Both the position numbers and the translations under genes were made by a program. This document shows, in pieces, positions 44,915 through 57,380 of a stretch of DNA of 64,000 nucleotides (positions are counted from its first letter, which is position 1; each line of letters begins with the position of its first letter). The stretch is from positions 3,410,001 through 3,474,000 of the forward strand of contig JALGAQ010000009.1 of assembly GCA_028829895.1 (NCBI GenBank), written 5' to 3'. The notes beneath the pieces are model-generated. The model did not search any database and was not told where the DNA came from. It saw nothing but the letters and a program-made list of their open reading frames with translations. The stretch comes from Sinotaia quadrata. Lineage: Eukaryota > Mollusca > Gastropoda > Architaenioglossa > Viviparidae.

Positions 44915-45122
44915 AGAATTTCTGTCGGTTTCCGTTTGCCTGGAGAAGCACAGAAGATCGATCGACTCATGGAAAAGTTTGCAGCTCGCTATTGTGCGTG
45001 CAGCACCCTAACAACGAGTACTTTGCCTCTGCTGACACTGCCTATGTGCTCGCGTTCTCTATCATCATGCTCACACGGATTTGCACAGCGCTCAGATCAA
45101 GCCACATCATAAAATGACCAAG
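44915..45122 (+). CDS. BIG/ARFGEF exon 5 (Sec7 catalytic core), three single-base deletions
   Basis: After the acceptor TCTCATTTTAG the phase fits exon 4 (M-R-EFLS). Three missing bases then change the frame: a G at GG 44927-44928, a C at CCC 45006-45008 and a C after 45074. Read across these, the exon gives [20 protein letters not shown], then [20 protein letters not shown] and [15 protein letters not shown]. It includes the GEAQ motif that holds the glutamate finger needed for nucleotide exchange and the helix preceding the Arf-binding groove. The donor is AAG|GTACGT and the final phase is again 0, as exon 6 needs. Standard gene finders would miss or truncate this exon. Confidence 0.88.
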
Positions 45123-45349
45123 GTACGTTGCATTGTATGAACTTTCGCGTAATCTGATTGAACCGATCATCTCTCTGTGGGCATATGCTTCCTTCATATC
45201 TCGTCGTAAACATGTATTCCGTTTACGTTTTAGACAGAACTTAGTTATGCATGGTTTCAGGAACTTTTTTCCAGCAGTAAGAAGCGAAGGAGGACATAAA
45301 TTCAAACAACTCATAATCATCTTCAATGGCTTTACAGTGCGTAAAAAGG

Positions 45350-45590
45350 CACCTAACTCTTTTAACTCTTTATTACAAATGTATTTGATTACACGGGAAG
45401 GGAGAGCCCATCGTCTAAGATCCTCATACGAAGCTCAACAAATACACAAATGGAGGATTGTTAAGGCCCATGCTTGACTGATGAGTAAGAATCCGTCAAC
45501 TCAACTTATGGGCCTGGAGTGATGAACCACATAAGGCTCCTATAGGTTGGGTGGTGGTACTTCCCTATTCGACATGGGCTCCACCTTCCA
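45350..45590 (-). mobile_element. SINE-A copy
   Basis: Plus-strand TTTATTACAAATGTATTTGA, TTACACGGGAAGGGAGAGCC, TGACTGATGAGTAAGAATCC and CCACATAAGGCTCCTATAGG. It lies in minus orientation within BIG intron 5. Confidence 0.7.
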
Positions 45591-45949
45591 GCTCCGTTTG
45601 CGCGAGACGCATCTGCGATGATAGTAATCCATTAGATGCTTTACATGCATACATTTGATGAATAAGACTGTTGTGCAGTGCCTGTTGCCCGTAGAAGTAG
45701 CACCGTCAAACCTATAGAATTTACATCGTTCAAATCGAACTTGTTGTGTGATAAAAAATAATCCGCGGTCAGCTAGACTACTACATCCAAACTTATGCCG
45801 ACGGTTTCGCTCTCCTCTGGATTCTTCCAATTGCTTGACCTCATCGACCAAGGAGGCGATTCAGCTTCTCCAGGCATCTTTGTCGTAGGCCGTCCGTTGC
45901 GCATCGAACATGCTCATATTTGTTGTGCGCCTAACAACACTCACGAAAT

Positions 45950-46748
45950 CAACATGTGGGTAAGGGAACCACAAAAAGAAGACCACTGAATTCGATTTTG
46001 AGTCAACTTTGCCGAATCTGGTTCGGCAAATAGGGCATGGCTAGATAATCGGTAAGCTGGCCCGCATGAGACTTGTCCGGGCGAACGAAGCTGGTGGAGT
46101 GAGCTAATGTCCTTCAATGCTTTGGATTTATTGGGTCCAAAGACACGCTGTCTGTCAATGAAATGGCTTACATGATGGTCCCAACTGTAAGCGAGGAATA
46201 CTGCGCATACAATGTTCATCAAAGGCACACAGACGATGTACCTCCTCAGCTCCTCCTCTTCTCTTAAACTCGAAGAGGCTATGCTTCCCAAACTTACATA
46301 GGTACAACCCGCACGGTGGCGTTATATACACACCCTTTGAGGGATATATTGGTATAATATCGCCTTACTCATGCGAGCCGAGACCTTTTCGATTGCTCTC
46401 CTACACTTATCTCACGATCAGTGTAAGTAAAACTATCGCTTATTTCTAAGCAGTTACCTGACGGTGAACGCAGGTATGACACCCAGCCAGTCTTGCAATA
46501 GCACTTTTGCATTTGGGGAATGCAAAGAAAAGCTTTACTTGGTTGCGAAATCGATCTTGGCGCGTTCCAAACTTGTGGTTCCATTCTGACCCTGACTGAC
46601 TTTGCTTGGGCTATGCTGATGGAAACTTCCTCAGTACTCGTGCCGTTTTTAATGTGTGTCACTCCGTGGTATATGACACGGTCTTTCTACTATCAGTATC
46701 TTCGCGCGAACCACTCAGACTGTTCGGAAATGGTAGAAGCTAACACAC
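45950..46748 (-). mobile_element. RTE-B-related remnant ending at a (TA)n tract
   Basis: Minus-strand pieces such as SWDHHVSHFIDRQRVFGPNK, SSLHQLRSPGQVSCGPAYRL, and SDSFTYTDREISVGEQSKRS follow the C-terminal order of RTE-B. Many stops. A short TA tract lies at 46749-46770. Confidence 0.55.
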
Positions 46749-47006
46749 ATATATATATATATATATATATCGCTGTCATTTCTGTTCAAGAACGGTTTCT
46801 GAAAATCTGTCCGCGTTGCGAAAGCCTCTTAGCATTCAAATGTTGCTTTGTATTTATAAGATACGTCTACTCATTGAATTATCCCTATTGTTGTGTTACA
46901 CCCAGGTTAACTAACTCAGTTTTGTTTCCACTAGAGTGAGGAGCCTCCCACCATACATTCTTTTGTGCACTAATCTCTCGTTGTTATTTTCTTTTCTCCA
47001 CTGCAG

Positions 47007-47225
47007 GATGATTATATTCACATGAATCGTGGCATCAATGAGAGTCAGGACCTTCCGGAAGAGTATTTGGCTCAGATCTATGATGAGATTGCCAGATGTG
47101 GCATCAAACTGCGAACAGACGATGCCATGTCCAAACTTACCGAGTCCAAGATAGTTGGAGGTGCGGGAGAGGATCGCGCTAACAGTGAAGCGAACACTCA
47201 GGGGCATCAGGACTATATCAGTGCC
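47007..47225 (+). CDS. BIG/ARFGEF exon 6 (end of Sec7)
   Basis: 73 codons in phase 0 at both ends, with an acceptor TTCTCCACTGCAG and a donor GCC|GTGAGT. DDYIHMNRGINESQDLPEEY followed by LAQIYDEIARCGIKL is the last part of the Sec7 domain (family pattern MNRGINxxxDLPEEYL). The remaining 35 residues are a polar linker. The following conserved stretch of this family (a YNxEMxxMxxTAKALME-type helix) was not found before exon 7. Confidence 0.92.
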
Positions 47226-47369
47226 GTGAGTATCACGACGTTCGCTTTTCGTGCATGCACCAAAAAATTTATTCACTCCATGTCTATTCTTACGTGTGGA
47301 CATCAATCTGATCTTCACGATTCCGGGTGCCGCAGTGGATACCGCACTTTGACTCGACTCAGTTTTGAA

Positions 47370-47465
47370 ACCCGCTCCAGCACTGGATAGCCAGGTAGTA
47401 TTGCGCCCGTCAATAACTGTAAATTGTTTGATGCTAGGACTACCACCAGGTTGGCGAAAACATCA
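47370..47465 (-). repeat. repeat-E copy
   Basis: Minus strand: TTTTCGCCAACCTGGTGGTA, GGCGCAATACTACCTGGCTA and GGAGCGGGTTTCAAAACTGA. Diverged. Confidence 0.5.
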
Positions 47466-47839
47466 ACCTCGTCTTCATGGACATCAGGCCCAATATCAGC
47501 ATGATGCTGCCGTGAGGAGGTGGAATCACACGAGCACCCTATCCATATCCCTGATGGACATGCAACACAGACGCATTTGTCGAGTTAACTCTGATTGAGT
47601 GCTACACTGGTGATGATCAATTTGACCGCTATAAACCACAAAATACTGTCTGCATGATGACTGGTTCAACTCGGACAGAATCTAGAAATCCCTTCAAGAA
47701 TAAAACGCTAAGAACAACACAAACACAATCTAAAAGCATAAGCAATCTACCCAAAAACAGCAGCGATGTGTTTATAGTGGCTGGAACCACAACGAGAATG
47801 ACACTGACTTCCGTTTGGAGCAATTGCTGTTGAAGGTTC

Positions 47840-48095
47840 TAACGAGGCACACCTTGAGTACCCAGAAGTAGAGGCGACCCTACAGGACCCAGAGAAACTG
47901 TCATAATTTTCATTCCGCGGCGCCACTTCATAGGCTGACCACCACGTGTTTTCCTCCAGGCCGAATCAATTTGGGCAAGCAGAGAACGTTTAGGTAACTC
48001 AGCACACAAGTCAGCGAAGCTGGTGGAGTAATTTGAAGCCAAGCAGTTGTACTACTTACACGATGGTCCCACCCAATGATTACTTACTACCGCAA
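47840..48095 (-). mobile_element. RTE-B C-terminal fragment
   Basis: The minus-strand frame TRGGQPMKWRRGMKIMT parallels the RTE-B sequence KQRGGQPMTWQRGMKKLT; flanking frames are broken. Confidence 0.6.
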
Positions 48096-50005
48096 TATTT
48101 TTGGATTTAATTAATCTGTTTTGTCGAGTGAACATCATTTCAATTCTGTTTCACTCCGTTTTCGCAAAAACCTACCACAAATCGATACGAGTGACGCGTT
48201 CGTTCCGATCTTGTCCAGCCTTGTCCTTCTATCCTTTACTCAGTGTTCTCTGTAAGGCATCCGAGGCCAATTATGAGAATGAACGCCACATAACCCCTCA
48301 GAGAAATCTTTAGATCGGGAATCGTAGTTCAAATATACTTGTATGTGTCATTTCATTACTACACGCCCAGAATTGTTTGCACATTTAAACGCAGCATTTC
48401 GGTACGCTATTCTGTGCCCTGTGCTCACACACAGGTATGGACAAGTTTCCGTAACTTATCGATCCGCCCTTTCGCACAGACTAAAGCTGTCGGCCAATTT
48501 TTGAGCACTGGTTACCAGACATAATCTCGCCGTTGCGGCCCTCTCAACGTGATGGAGAACTGGTTTGCTTGATGTTTATTTACCAAGCTCCTCAGATTGA
48601 AAAGTTTTAGGAATTGGTGATACCGTTAATTAATTTCCCCCGTGGTTAGCTGCATTATTATGCCTATACAATTAGTTCAAAAAGGATGGCGGTGTCTGGA
48701 AAGCATTCACAAGCGCCGAGAGAAAGTTGAGAGGGTGGCTTTAGTAGATGGTAGAAAGTTACTTCCAGTTCATTGTCGAAAGAGATATTTTTCGATCAAA
48801 ACCGCTTGTTAGTGAAGCTCCCGAGGCTATGAAACAAATGGAAGCTCCATTGGAACTAGCTAGTAATCAGAGATGCTTATTGTTCCAGGAACTTCCACTG
48901 GGTGATTATAAAGAAGACAAAAATTGAAAGAATTGCCTGAATGACAGCATAAACTAATTTACAGATCCAAATAATTATGATTCGATCACCCGCTTTATTC
49001 GCAGTGGAAAATCTTTACCAGTCGATCAAAATCTGCATCGAGATACGGTATGACGTCCCCTAAGACAACCGCCTACTTCAGTTGAGCAACTGGATAGTAT
49101 CTAATCCTCAAGCAGATTTTGGAACGACATATTTGCAGAACAATATTCCGCCCACTCGGAAGTGAGCAATTCATCCACTCGATCACCGTGGCTTAAATAA
49201 TCCAAGCCGTGAGATTTTCAGATTCTAAACAGGGAACATTGTCGAGGCAGTAAACGATCCTTCGAGGATGCTTCTTCCGCTTGCTGGTTCATCAAGCAAG
49301 TCTCTGTAGTATACTTCATGAAAATCTAGCCTACTCATCCTGACAAGGGAGAACTGGTGGAGAACTTGGTGGAAAGATGTAGGCGTTCTAGTAAACTTGC
49401 ACAAGATCACAATAGATTGAAATTGGAATTGTAGAACAACGCAGGAATTCCAAAGTCTATGTGGCCACCGGTGTAACTATCGTCAGAGACCGATAACCAC
49501 TGTCCTGTATGGTATTCTTACTAAAGCGACATCGCGCCTACTAACTGCTCAACTGCTACCTAGTTTCATATGCTTTTCTCTCAGTCAGATTGTTCTATCT
49601 CACCTAGATTGTAATTAGAACTAGGTTGTCCGATAGGGCTAAATGTTTTAGCTAAGATAAGCAACTTGCTTTCTCTGCCTCGAATGGGGTACATTTTCAG
49701 GCAATTGCATTTCGCATTCCAAGGCTTTCGAATTTAGTTTTACTGTATCGACCTTGTTCTAATAACAGTGCAATGTTGTCATAGCAGCATAGTTAATCAA
49801 AGCCATTGAAAACGCCCATTTGTAGCGGATAGCTGGCTTTGCATGGTCCGCTAAGCATGTGTTGTTATCTTTCTGAATTAGATGTTTATCAGTGTAGCGT
49901 CATACATTTGGTCATTTGTTGATCACAAGTTTACTTACTGCATCCCCGCTATTTGCACACCACAAGACAGGCCGAGTTAAGACGTCCTGGTTTGTTCCCT
50001 TTCAG
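48096..50005 (+). other. BIG intron 6, remainder
   Basis: This stretch was searched for the family's helix between the Sec7 and HDS1 domains without success. No other gene or repeat was recognised. Confidence 0.35.
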
Positions 50006-50113
50006 CTGGATTCCTCCTCCGATTTTACCAGTGCCACTCGTTGTGAGCACGTCCGCCCAATGTTCAAACTGGCCTGGACACCGTTTCTAGCTGCGTTCAG
50101 TGTCGGATTGCAG
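50006..50113 (+). CDS. BIG/ARFGEF exon 7 (HDS1 start)
   Basis: 36 codons: [20 protein letters not shown] followed by [16 protein letters not shown], nearly identical to the family's conserved HDS1 block. The acceptor is TTCCCTTTCAG and the donor CAG|GTCAGT, phase 0 on both sides. HDS domains regulate exchange by reading Arf1-GTP and membranes; that is family knowledge. Confidence 0.9.
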
Positions 50114-50324
50114 GTCAGTTCACCGACCTTTTCTTCCAGTACATGTGGTCTCATTAAAGATTTCTGTTGCACGCTCCTGTGTTGTGTGCAAGTAGCTCGA
50201 TTAAAATGCCTTTGCAGTAGCTCATGAAAAGTTGCTGAGGTCGTCCTACTCGAAATTATTTTATTCGTGTAAACCAAGCACTTTATAAGGAGCATCCACT
50301 GCGGAAGTCTCTGGAGTCTATGTT

Positions 50325-50765
50325 GTTTGTCACCCCGGTCGAATTTATTTAATTTGACTTTTATTGATTTTTTATACTCTTCTATTAATTTTATTTCTGT
50401 TTCATCTTTTTTTATCATTTCAGCTTTAATTATGTTTTTAGAATGATAACAATTATAATCGTCTATACTTTTACATCACGCTGCAATTTCATTTTCTCTT
50501 TCATTAACTGTAAGCGTGGAGGCTCATAGTAGACAGACAAATTTTTCCACAGATACAACCGGCATTTGGCTTTTAGAACCCAGGCTATATTTGGTTATTC
50601 TCTTATCCCGTGGTTTTGGTCTACTCTTGTGGCTGCTGTCTTTATGCTACTTCGCCAGCTATTGCGATCTGCCACACGCATTCTTCCCAGTTCGCCAGGT
50701 CAAAGCATCCGCATCTGCTGTCCCGTTTGCAACTGTTTCGAGGGCATCAACTACAAATAGGCTTT
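50325..50765 (-). mobile_element. LINE-A 3' end
   Basis: It contains the finger block (GTGGAGGCTCATAGTAGACA with downstream TTTTTCCACAGATACAACCG on the plus strand) and the segment leading to TATTGCGATCTGCCACACG, matching 28000-28190, plus an AT-rich 3' UTR. Truncated. Confidence 0.7.
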
Positions 50766-52243
50766 CCATCATCAGCGCTTGCTATAAGGTTGAAAATCTT
50801 TCTATGCAACTTTAGAACGGTTATTTGTCTGGGAAAATAAAATAAAATGTACAACCACCGTAACGTGTAGTCTGTGTGAAAGTAACAACTAGGGCTTGGC
50901 CTGTAGAGGCACCTGCCATGCGAAGATATTTCGGGAGACAATGACAAGCGATCACTCACCCTCGGTAATACCAGAGCATTTTGCGCTCAACGAAGTTTTA
51001 GATGTCGGAACGTTACTATTTCATACTCTGACCAATGTATACCATTTAAGCACACGTGCATGTAAAGCTGTAACTAGACGGTCAAGGAGTGTACTTTTGC
51101 ATGCTCTATTCACACAGCCGTTGGATACATTGCGATGACCACGTGAAATAATCAAACCTCTATGCGACAATGCGATTTTTGTTTGTTGACGTCATCTGTA
51201 CGAAAATGAAGACATCTTCGGCACCAGAATGCATTACATACCACTAAGAGATGTATGGCTTTCCTGTGTAGATGTATGACGCACGTCGAAATTGATTGAG
51301 AAAGCATGAAAAGGCACATTCACGTCAATTTCGCGGTTACCAATTGGTTGTGATATGATTGCCGAGGCCCATCAGTATAATCGTATTCAATATGTTTTCC
51401 CGCCATTCACTGTAACATGAAGAGTCAACGTGTGTAGCATTGCTTAATATCGAGCAATCTATGGCGGGTCCAAAGCCTTATTTTTATACGCTATAATTAT
51501 TGTTGCCTGGGACAACAATGGTTCGGACAGCTAGTGAGGAAGCCTGAAAGCGAATTTGCTGGAATCCTCATGTACCTGGAACGTGGTGTTGATAAACTGC
51601 AGGACAATCGAATTGAAAAACTATAAAAAGCGACTTCGATCGTATAGGACTACACACGGTGATAATCGTCACTGAGCTGAGTGAGACATCTGTTCCGAGT
51701 TATCTATAGATCGCAGCAATGTGACACATCATTGAAGCCGGTTCGTCCTTAAACATGCAGGACACTAAAACAAACTATGCATCATCAGCTGCTTCAGTCT
51801 GTTGTAAGTACTAGTGTGTTGACTCGTTTACTTAAGGACAACTTTTGCGTCTGTTGTTTAAGCACATTGACCCATGTGATTTGGGCATGACAGGCAAATC
51901 TCGGTGTGCATAATTCGTGTAAAAGCGGTTTCCATTCTATGTGATTTTTCCTAGTTGCATTGTTTCGGCCCTGAAATCGTTGCCCAATCAGATTGTGTTC
52001 CGTTAGTTACAAAAGAAAACAATCGGAGTATCGTATTTTTCCTAACTTTTCGGTTCACCATTGTAGATCCTTTTTTAAAAAGCGTTTCGTATAGACAATC
52101 AAAGTTTTCACTCAGTTGTGTTTGTATTATTAAGGCAGACACAGATGATGTTTGTTTTACTGAATATCGTTTAATTATTGTATAACTTTGCAGTATGAGA
52201 AATTTTAATCGCCGTTTTAATCTTTGTTACCCCCTCCTTTCAG
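50766..52243 (+). other. BIG intron 7, remainder
   Basis: No gene or repeat recognised. It ends with a pyrimidine-rich CCCCCTCCTTTCAG acceptor. Confidence 0.35.
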
Positions 52244-52736
52244 GATTGCGATGCTTTAGACGTGGCTCACCTGTGTCTCGAAGGTATCCGCTATGCCATA
52301 CGTATTGCCTGCATTTTCCACATGGATATGGAGCGCGATGCTTACGTCCAAGCGCTGGCCCGGTTCACCCTGCTCCTCACGTCCTCCGTCAATTCAGCAG
52401 CTAGTGGTGGTTCCACAGGTGCCTCCGCAAATCGCCGTCCACGCTCCGAAGTATTCCCCAATTCCTCATCCGTCAGCAGTCTGTCTTCTATGGCAGGCTC
52501 GAGTAGCTCCGCGAGTGGCACCTCTACTCATATACCGGAAGCGATGAAGCAGAAGAATATCGACACAATTCGTACGTTGATCACCGTAGCTCAGACCGAT
52601 GGGAACTACTTGGGACGGGCCTGGCTAGAGATACTGCGCTGTATATCGCAACTGGAATCTACGCACTCGATCACGCATCAAATTGCGCCCCTAATCAACA
52701 ATCAATCTGGGATCTTCAGCCGTGCGGCAACCATTG
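52244..52736 (+). CDS. BIG/ARFGEF exon 8 (HDS1)
   Basis: About 164 codons. [20 protein letters not shown] and [20 protein letters not shown] continue HDS1. A fluke-specific Ser/Ala-rich insert of about 55 residues follows FTLLLTSSV, then [40 protein letters not shown] and LES rejoin the family pattern. The donor is ATTG|GTAAGC, phase 1. Confidence 0.92.
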
Positions 52737-53942
52737 GTAAGCATTTGGTTTGCATTCTGGATTGCGGAAGATTTTAACCAAATTTCCTTGTCCCCATCGA
52801 TCGTGAGATTCGATGAGGCGGTTCACAGGAAGTCGTGCATATTCATACCAGTTCAATCCTTTATGTTTTGCATCCAACATTGTCTTTATATAGCCCTGAA
52901 CTTCCAGTCCTCTTCGCTAAGTGGCAAGCTGTATGGTGAATTCATTTTAACGGTTCATACTTACCTGTATTTCGCGAAAAAACATACTCATTCTATTTGC
53001 GGTCCCTCGATGAAATACGCTTTATGATCAAAAGCAAGGATCTTCTCAGCTGCTCTTGTTTACAGCAGAACTAAAACGAGTTGGGCTTGCTTCATATTGA
53101 GCATAGAACGCTGAACTTCCGGAAACATCATTTCTTTCACAAAATATTTGAGCGCAGTCTAATTTCATTCAGATGCTTATTGGGGTTAAAGTTGACGCGT
53201 CATCGATGACCTAATGATCCTCTGACAGTTCATTTTAGTTATCGCAAGCAGACGGTTTCTTCTCATCTCTTTACGGGTAGTATTTGGTAAAGTCGAAATC
53301 TGTTTGTTTGCATAGGTCGACTCGTTTTAAAAGATTTATCCACTCGCATATGAATATATATATTGTACACCAAGCAACTCAAGGCATATCTATAAAAGCA
53401 GAGTGGTAGGCTATACGAATGGCTTTTAAATTGTTTCTGCAAATATACTTTTCCAAGATCTGCTTGAGGGCTGTAGTGGAATGCGGGGATTGAGAAGCTG
53501 AGGTATTCACCATATTTATGTCAAATCCAACCCCGATCTGATTACGATTAAATCAGTAGTCGATGCGTGACAAATGGATGTGTATAGACATGTTGGTGGT
53601 TATAGTCATTCAAGTACAAGGTAACTACTGTTTTATACGGTTCGCGCCACTAGGCCAAACAACAGCCAACGTTTAAAGTTCACGTCACATTATTACGTCG
53701 TACTTGATCGCCACTCACACCGGTGAAGCACGGTTGCTGTGCAGTGGTGGCGTATTAGGATACCAAGGCAACGCTAACAATTGGACTTGCTAGTTCATGT
53801 AAACAACCTCAAAAGGGCAGTATATTGCCCCACTTTCCAGTTAGTTTGTTCTCTTTTATTTGTTTATCTGTCCTTTTGATCTCTCATTATTAGCGACCGT
53901 GTTCTACAGCCTTATTTACGTTGAGTTAACTTTACCTTGTAG
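52737..53942 (+). other. BIG intron 8
   Basis: 1.2 kb with no recognised repeat; a short TATATATA at about 53354. Confidence 0.4.
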
Positions 53943-54229
53943 CGAGTGCGAATGCTAACGCCACCACAACCAACCCAAGGCAGCGGACATCTTTGCAACG
54001 TTCCCCTTCCACCCAGATGATTTCTCAGACCTCGCCTGGCTCTATCGAACCTTTTGCTCCTGGGAGTCTGGCAGCAGCTTCAGTAGACCCGAAGAAGGCT
54101 GCCATCTTGCATGAAGTCATGGGTGAGACCGGATCTGATAGCGTCGTTGTGGCTGTGGACAAAATATTCACCGGTTCTGTTCGCCTCAACGGAGATGCTA
54201 TTGTGGATTTTGTGAAGGCTCTGTGTCAG
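53943..54229 (+). CDS. BIG/ARFGEF exon 9 (linker to HDS2)
   Basis: The acceptor TTTACCTTGTAG leaves CG, which completes the split codon from exon 8. A Thr/Ser/Pro-rich linker of about 60 residues precedes ILHEVMGETGSDSVVVAVDK, IFTGSVRLNGDAIVDFVKAL and CQ. These match the family pattern SVVVAVDRIFTGSxRLDGxAIVDFVxxLC. The donor is CAG|GTTTGT, phase 0. Confidence 0.9.
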
Positions 54230-57200
54230 GTTTGTGTCCCTTGCATGTGTTTTTACACCAATCCTGTCACTGAACACCATGTCCTCGACGCTTCACTGTA
54301 TTGGGTACTAACCTAAGTTGACCTCCCCAATTTGTTAGTTGGCTAGTTGAATATTGTCATCCAAAAAAGCGTTTCCTTACCTATAAACTGAACTTTTTTG
54401 ACCGCTTTACTATTGATGCCTAGCATCTTGCACGACACCGATCAGTGCATAACCACAAGCAGCGTTTTTCGCTCAAAATTGTCACTTGAGGTAAAAAAAG
54501 AATAGTGTGCGCACACGAATAGAATAAGTCGACCGCTCTAAAAAGCCACACCCATTTTCGAATTCGTTCCCCCCCGCCTTTTTTTCAGCCATTGTTGTAA
54601 CAACTACTGTCGGCAGCTAAGGGTTGTTAGTTCACTGAAATTGTTTCGTGACATGTATACACGGTGAACAACTCACAGCCGATGACGTATAATGTCTGAC
54701 AAACCGATCATGTGCTCCTTGCTGGTTGTTCAAAACATGATCCTTACTCGGTATTATATGTACTCCGATTTCTTATTGAAAAATGGGGCGATTTTTAGGA
54801 TGCAATCGTTGTGAAAAATAAAGAACGCATTTAATAAAAAAATTTCTCCTCATATTTTCTGTGCGAATCCATTCTCGTAACTCTCAATGAATAGTTGATC
54901 CGGATCTCAGACCCAGTAATTTGCATCGTTACACCTTACATATGCTTTACACGCGACGTGAAATCAAGCCCCACATCAAACAAGTGATCGTATAGGGGCA
55001 AAGATTAAACTATTAAATTACACTGGGCTGTGCGATTATTTGCCTAACGGTTACTGCTACTCATTGGCCAATTTAGAGAGATAGTTGTCAAATATTAATG
55101 GCTCCAAAGTAATTCAAATATTAACTTCAATAATAGCTCCCAAACTTAACTGGAAGCACTGGGACGTATGCGGGTAGAGAATATCCAAGTGCATCCACGT
55201 GATGGCTATCTGTCACAAAATTGTGGCAAATGATCGTTGGTGATACCTCTACAGTATACCCCCACAGTTTTATGTTAACCATGGGCTAGTGCCCAAAATT
55301 ATATTAAATACCATATCTTAATAAACATTCTCAATATGTGTTAACCAAACGTCATCACCATGCATGCAGGTGGTTCGGTTACACAACTAATGTTAATTAT
55401 CGAGGCTGTGGTACATTCCGTTTCCAGTCAATTGTGTCAAAAAATTTAGCACCTTAAACCAACCAACTAACGTTAAACAGGATGACATTAGCCTATCGTT
55501 TCCGGTCCAAAAAATTACGTAAGCCTTGTAGATAGATTCACACGTCGTAGTCATCAAATGTTACACTGGGTGATAAATGTGGGTGAGGGGCTCGGATTCC
55601 TGCGCCGAACAGGACTAGATTAAAACTAGGTGATCGCGAAAAGTCCACAATACTGGCGACGCAGCTAACAAACCTGGAGTGGGGGGAACGTAGATGTGGG
55701 CATCGTAGCAACTCGTGGGACAGGGGTAACACATAACACTAGGTGCTAAGCCGTATGTGACTCGGAGTAAAATGCACGTCAAGATTAGATATGGCGCTTT
55801 CGTCTAATCGTAGGTCATCGTTCGTCAATCAAAGAATTACGAGGGATAATACATGCTGAATGGAGTAAGAGGGGGCGGGCGCAGAATTTGGATCATCGCC
55901 AGACATCTCAACAGTCGTCAACTCAGAACGGATGGACAACAAAGGTGGCGGATTGGAGCTAGGAAACCCAAAACAGACGCTCATACGGGATTGGATGAAA
56001 AAATGAAGGCTGGGATCCGGTTGCTATAAAATAACAGTTGTACAATATTCTGTTCCTTTTTACCTTGACGAAGGTCTTGCAGTAGCAGACCGAAATGTTG
56101 GTAAAGTAATACAATACGCCGATTGTCACCAAGCCTCCTTGTTTTACAATGACATGTCAATCGGTTACAAGCATTTTAAACTTATTGAAACAGAACTGCA
56201 GTCAGTTGCCTTCTCCCCCTGTTTGGGTTTTAACAGTTTTTCGCCACAGCAGATTTCAGTCTGCTCATCATTCTATAGCCATCTGCCTATGCAGTTGGAA
56301 TCACCTGAGAAGTTATCGGTTAGTCCGCATGTTATTCGCTATTTGTTTAGTACTAACTTCAATTTAATTAGCGGCGATCTATGCTTGAACAATGTATGTA
56401 TATTGTGGTGTCTGTAATTGAATCAAGCCATATCGATTTATTTTGCCAATGCATTTCCAGACATTGTCAGAATCTGTCGAGATAAGTTGCTCGTTTCAGA
56501 CGAAGTGCACTTGGGTGTTTTCTTATTCATTGTATCTATGGATATTGTATTGATATCACACACGATGACTATCGGTTGCTAATTCCCTTCAGACAACTAT
56601 CCTCAGTTTTTTCTTCCTTTCGAGAACACCGCGGGATGCGTGAATTCTATTAACGAACAAATGCCTGGTACAGTGGAACCCCGGTTAGCGGACCATTAAT
56701 GGTCACAGAAAAAGTGGTTTCTCACTCTTGCGATCCGGTGACCCGGATGGTCATCTAACCGAGGTCTTAGTAACAGAGATAAAGAAGGAAAAATTCGGTC
56801 GCAAAAAGCGGTCTCTTAACCGGGTTGGCCCACAGTCGGACTTCACAGTATATTGCACGTGGTCGGACATTGATCTGAGTACTGTTCATCAGTACGAAAC
56901 ATTTCCCTAGTAATTAATGGGATACGAATTGAGGAACGGAGTTCGGTGGTGTTGAGGCTAACACAATTATTTTGAGTGACGTTCATTGATCGTAATGTTT
57001 GTCGTATCTTATTGGGATATACTAAAATGTCCCCCTTCAAAAGGTCTAGGTCTAGGTCAGAGAAGCAATGTGGGTTCAGCTGGACATCAACAATAAGACT
57101 TGATTGAAAACTGTTCTTGTGACAGTGGTACTGTGGAGATATCCCTTGAATGAAAGCCCCTATAGAAACCAGTTCATTTCATTGTGCCAGTTCTCCTGTT

Positions 57201-57380
57201 TCAGAATATGTCTGCTTCATTTTGATGGAGTCTCCTGGGAATGTGATCTGACTAACATCTCTGTTTCAACTTTTAGAATTGACAGTCATCTGGTCTGCAA
57301 TTAAATGTATGGTGGTTTATGCTTATATGCAAGGCGTAACATGTGCTATTGATGTTAATAAACTCGTCTGTGCTTTTCAG
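54230..57380 (+). other. BIG intron 9
   Basis: 3.1 kb without a recognised gene. Short open frames at 56139-56417 and 56728-56910 are unsupported. No close match to the repeat families listed here was noticed. Confidence 0.35.
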
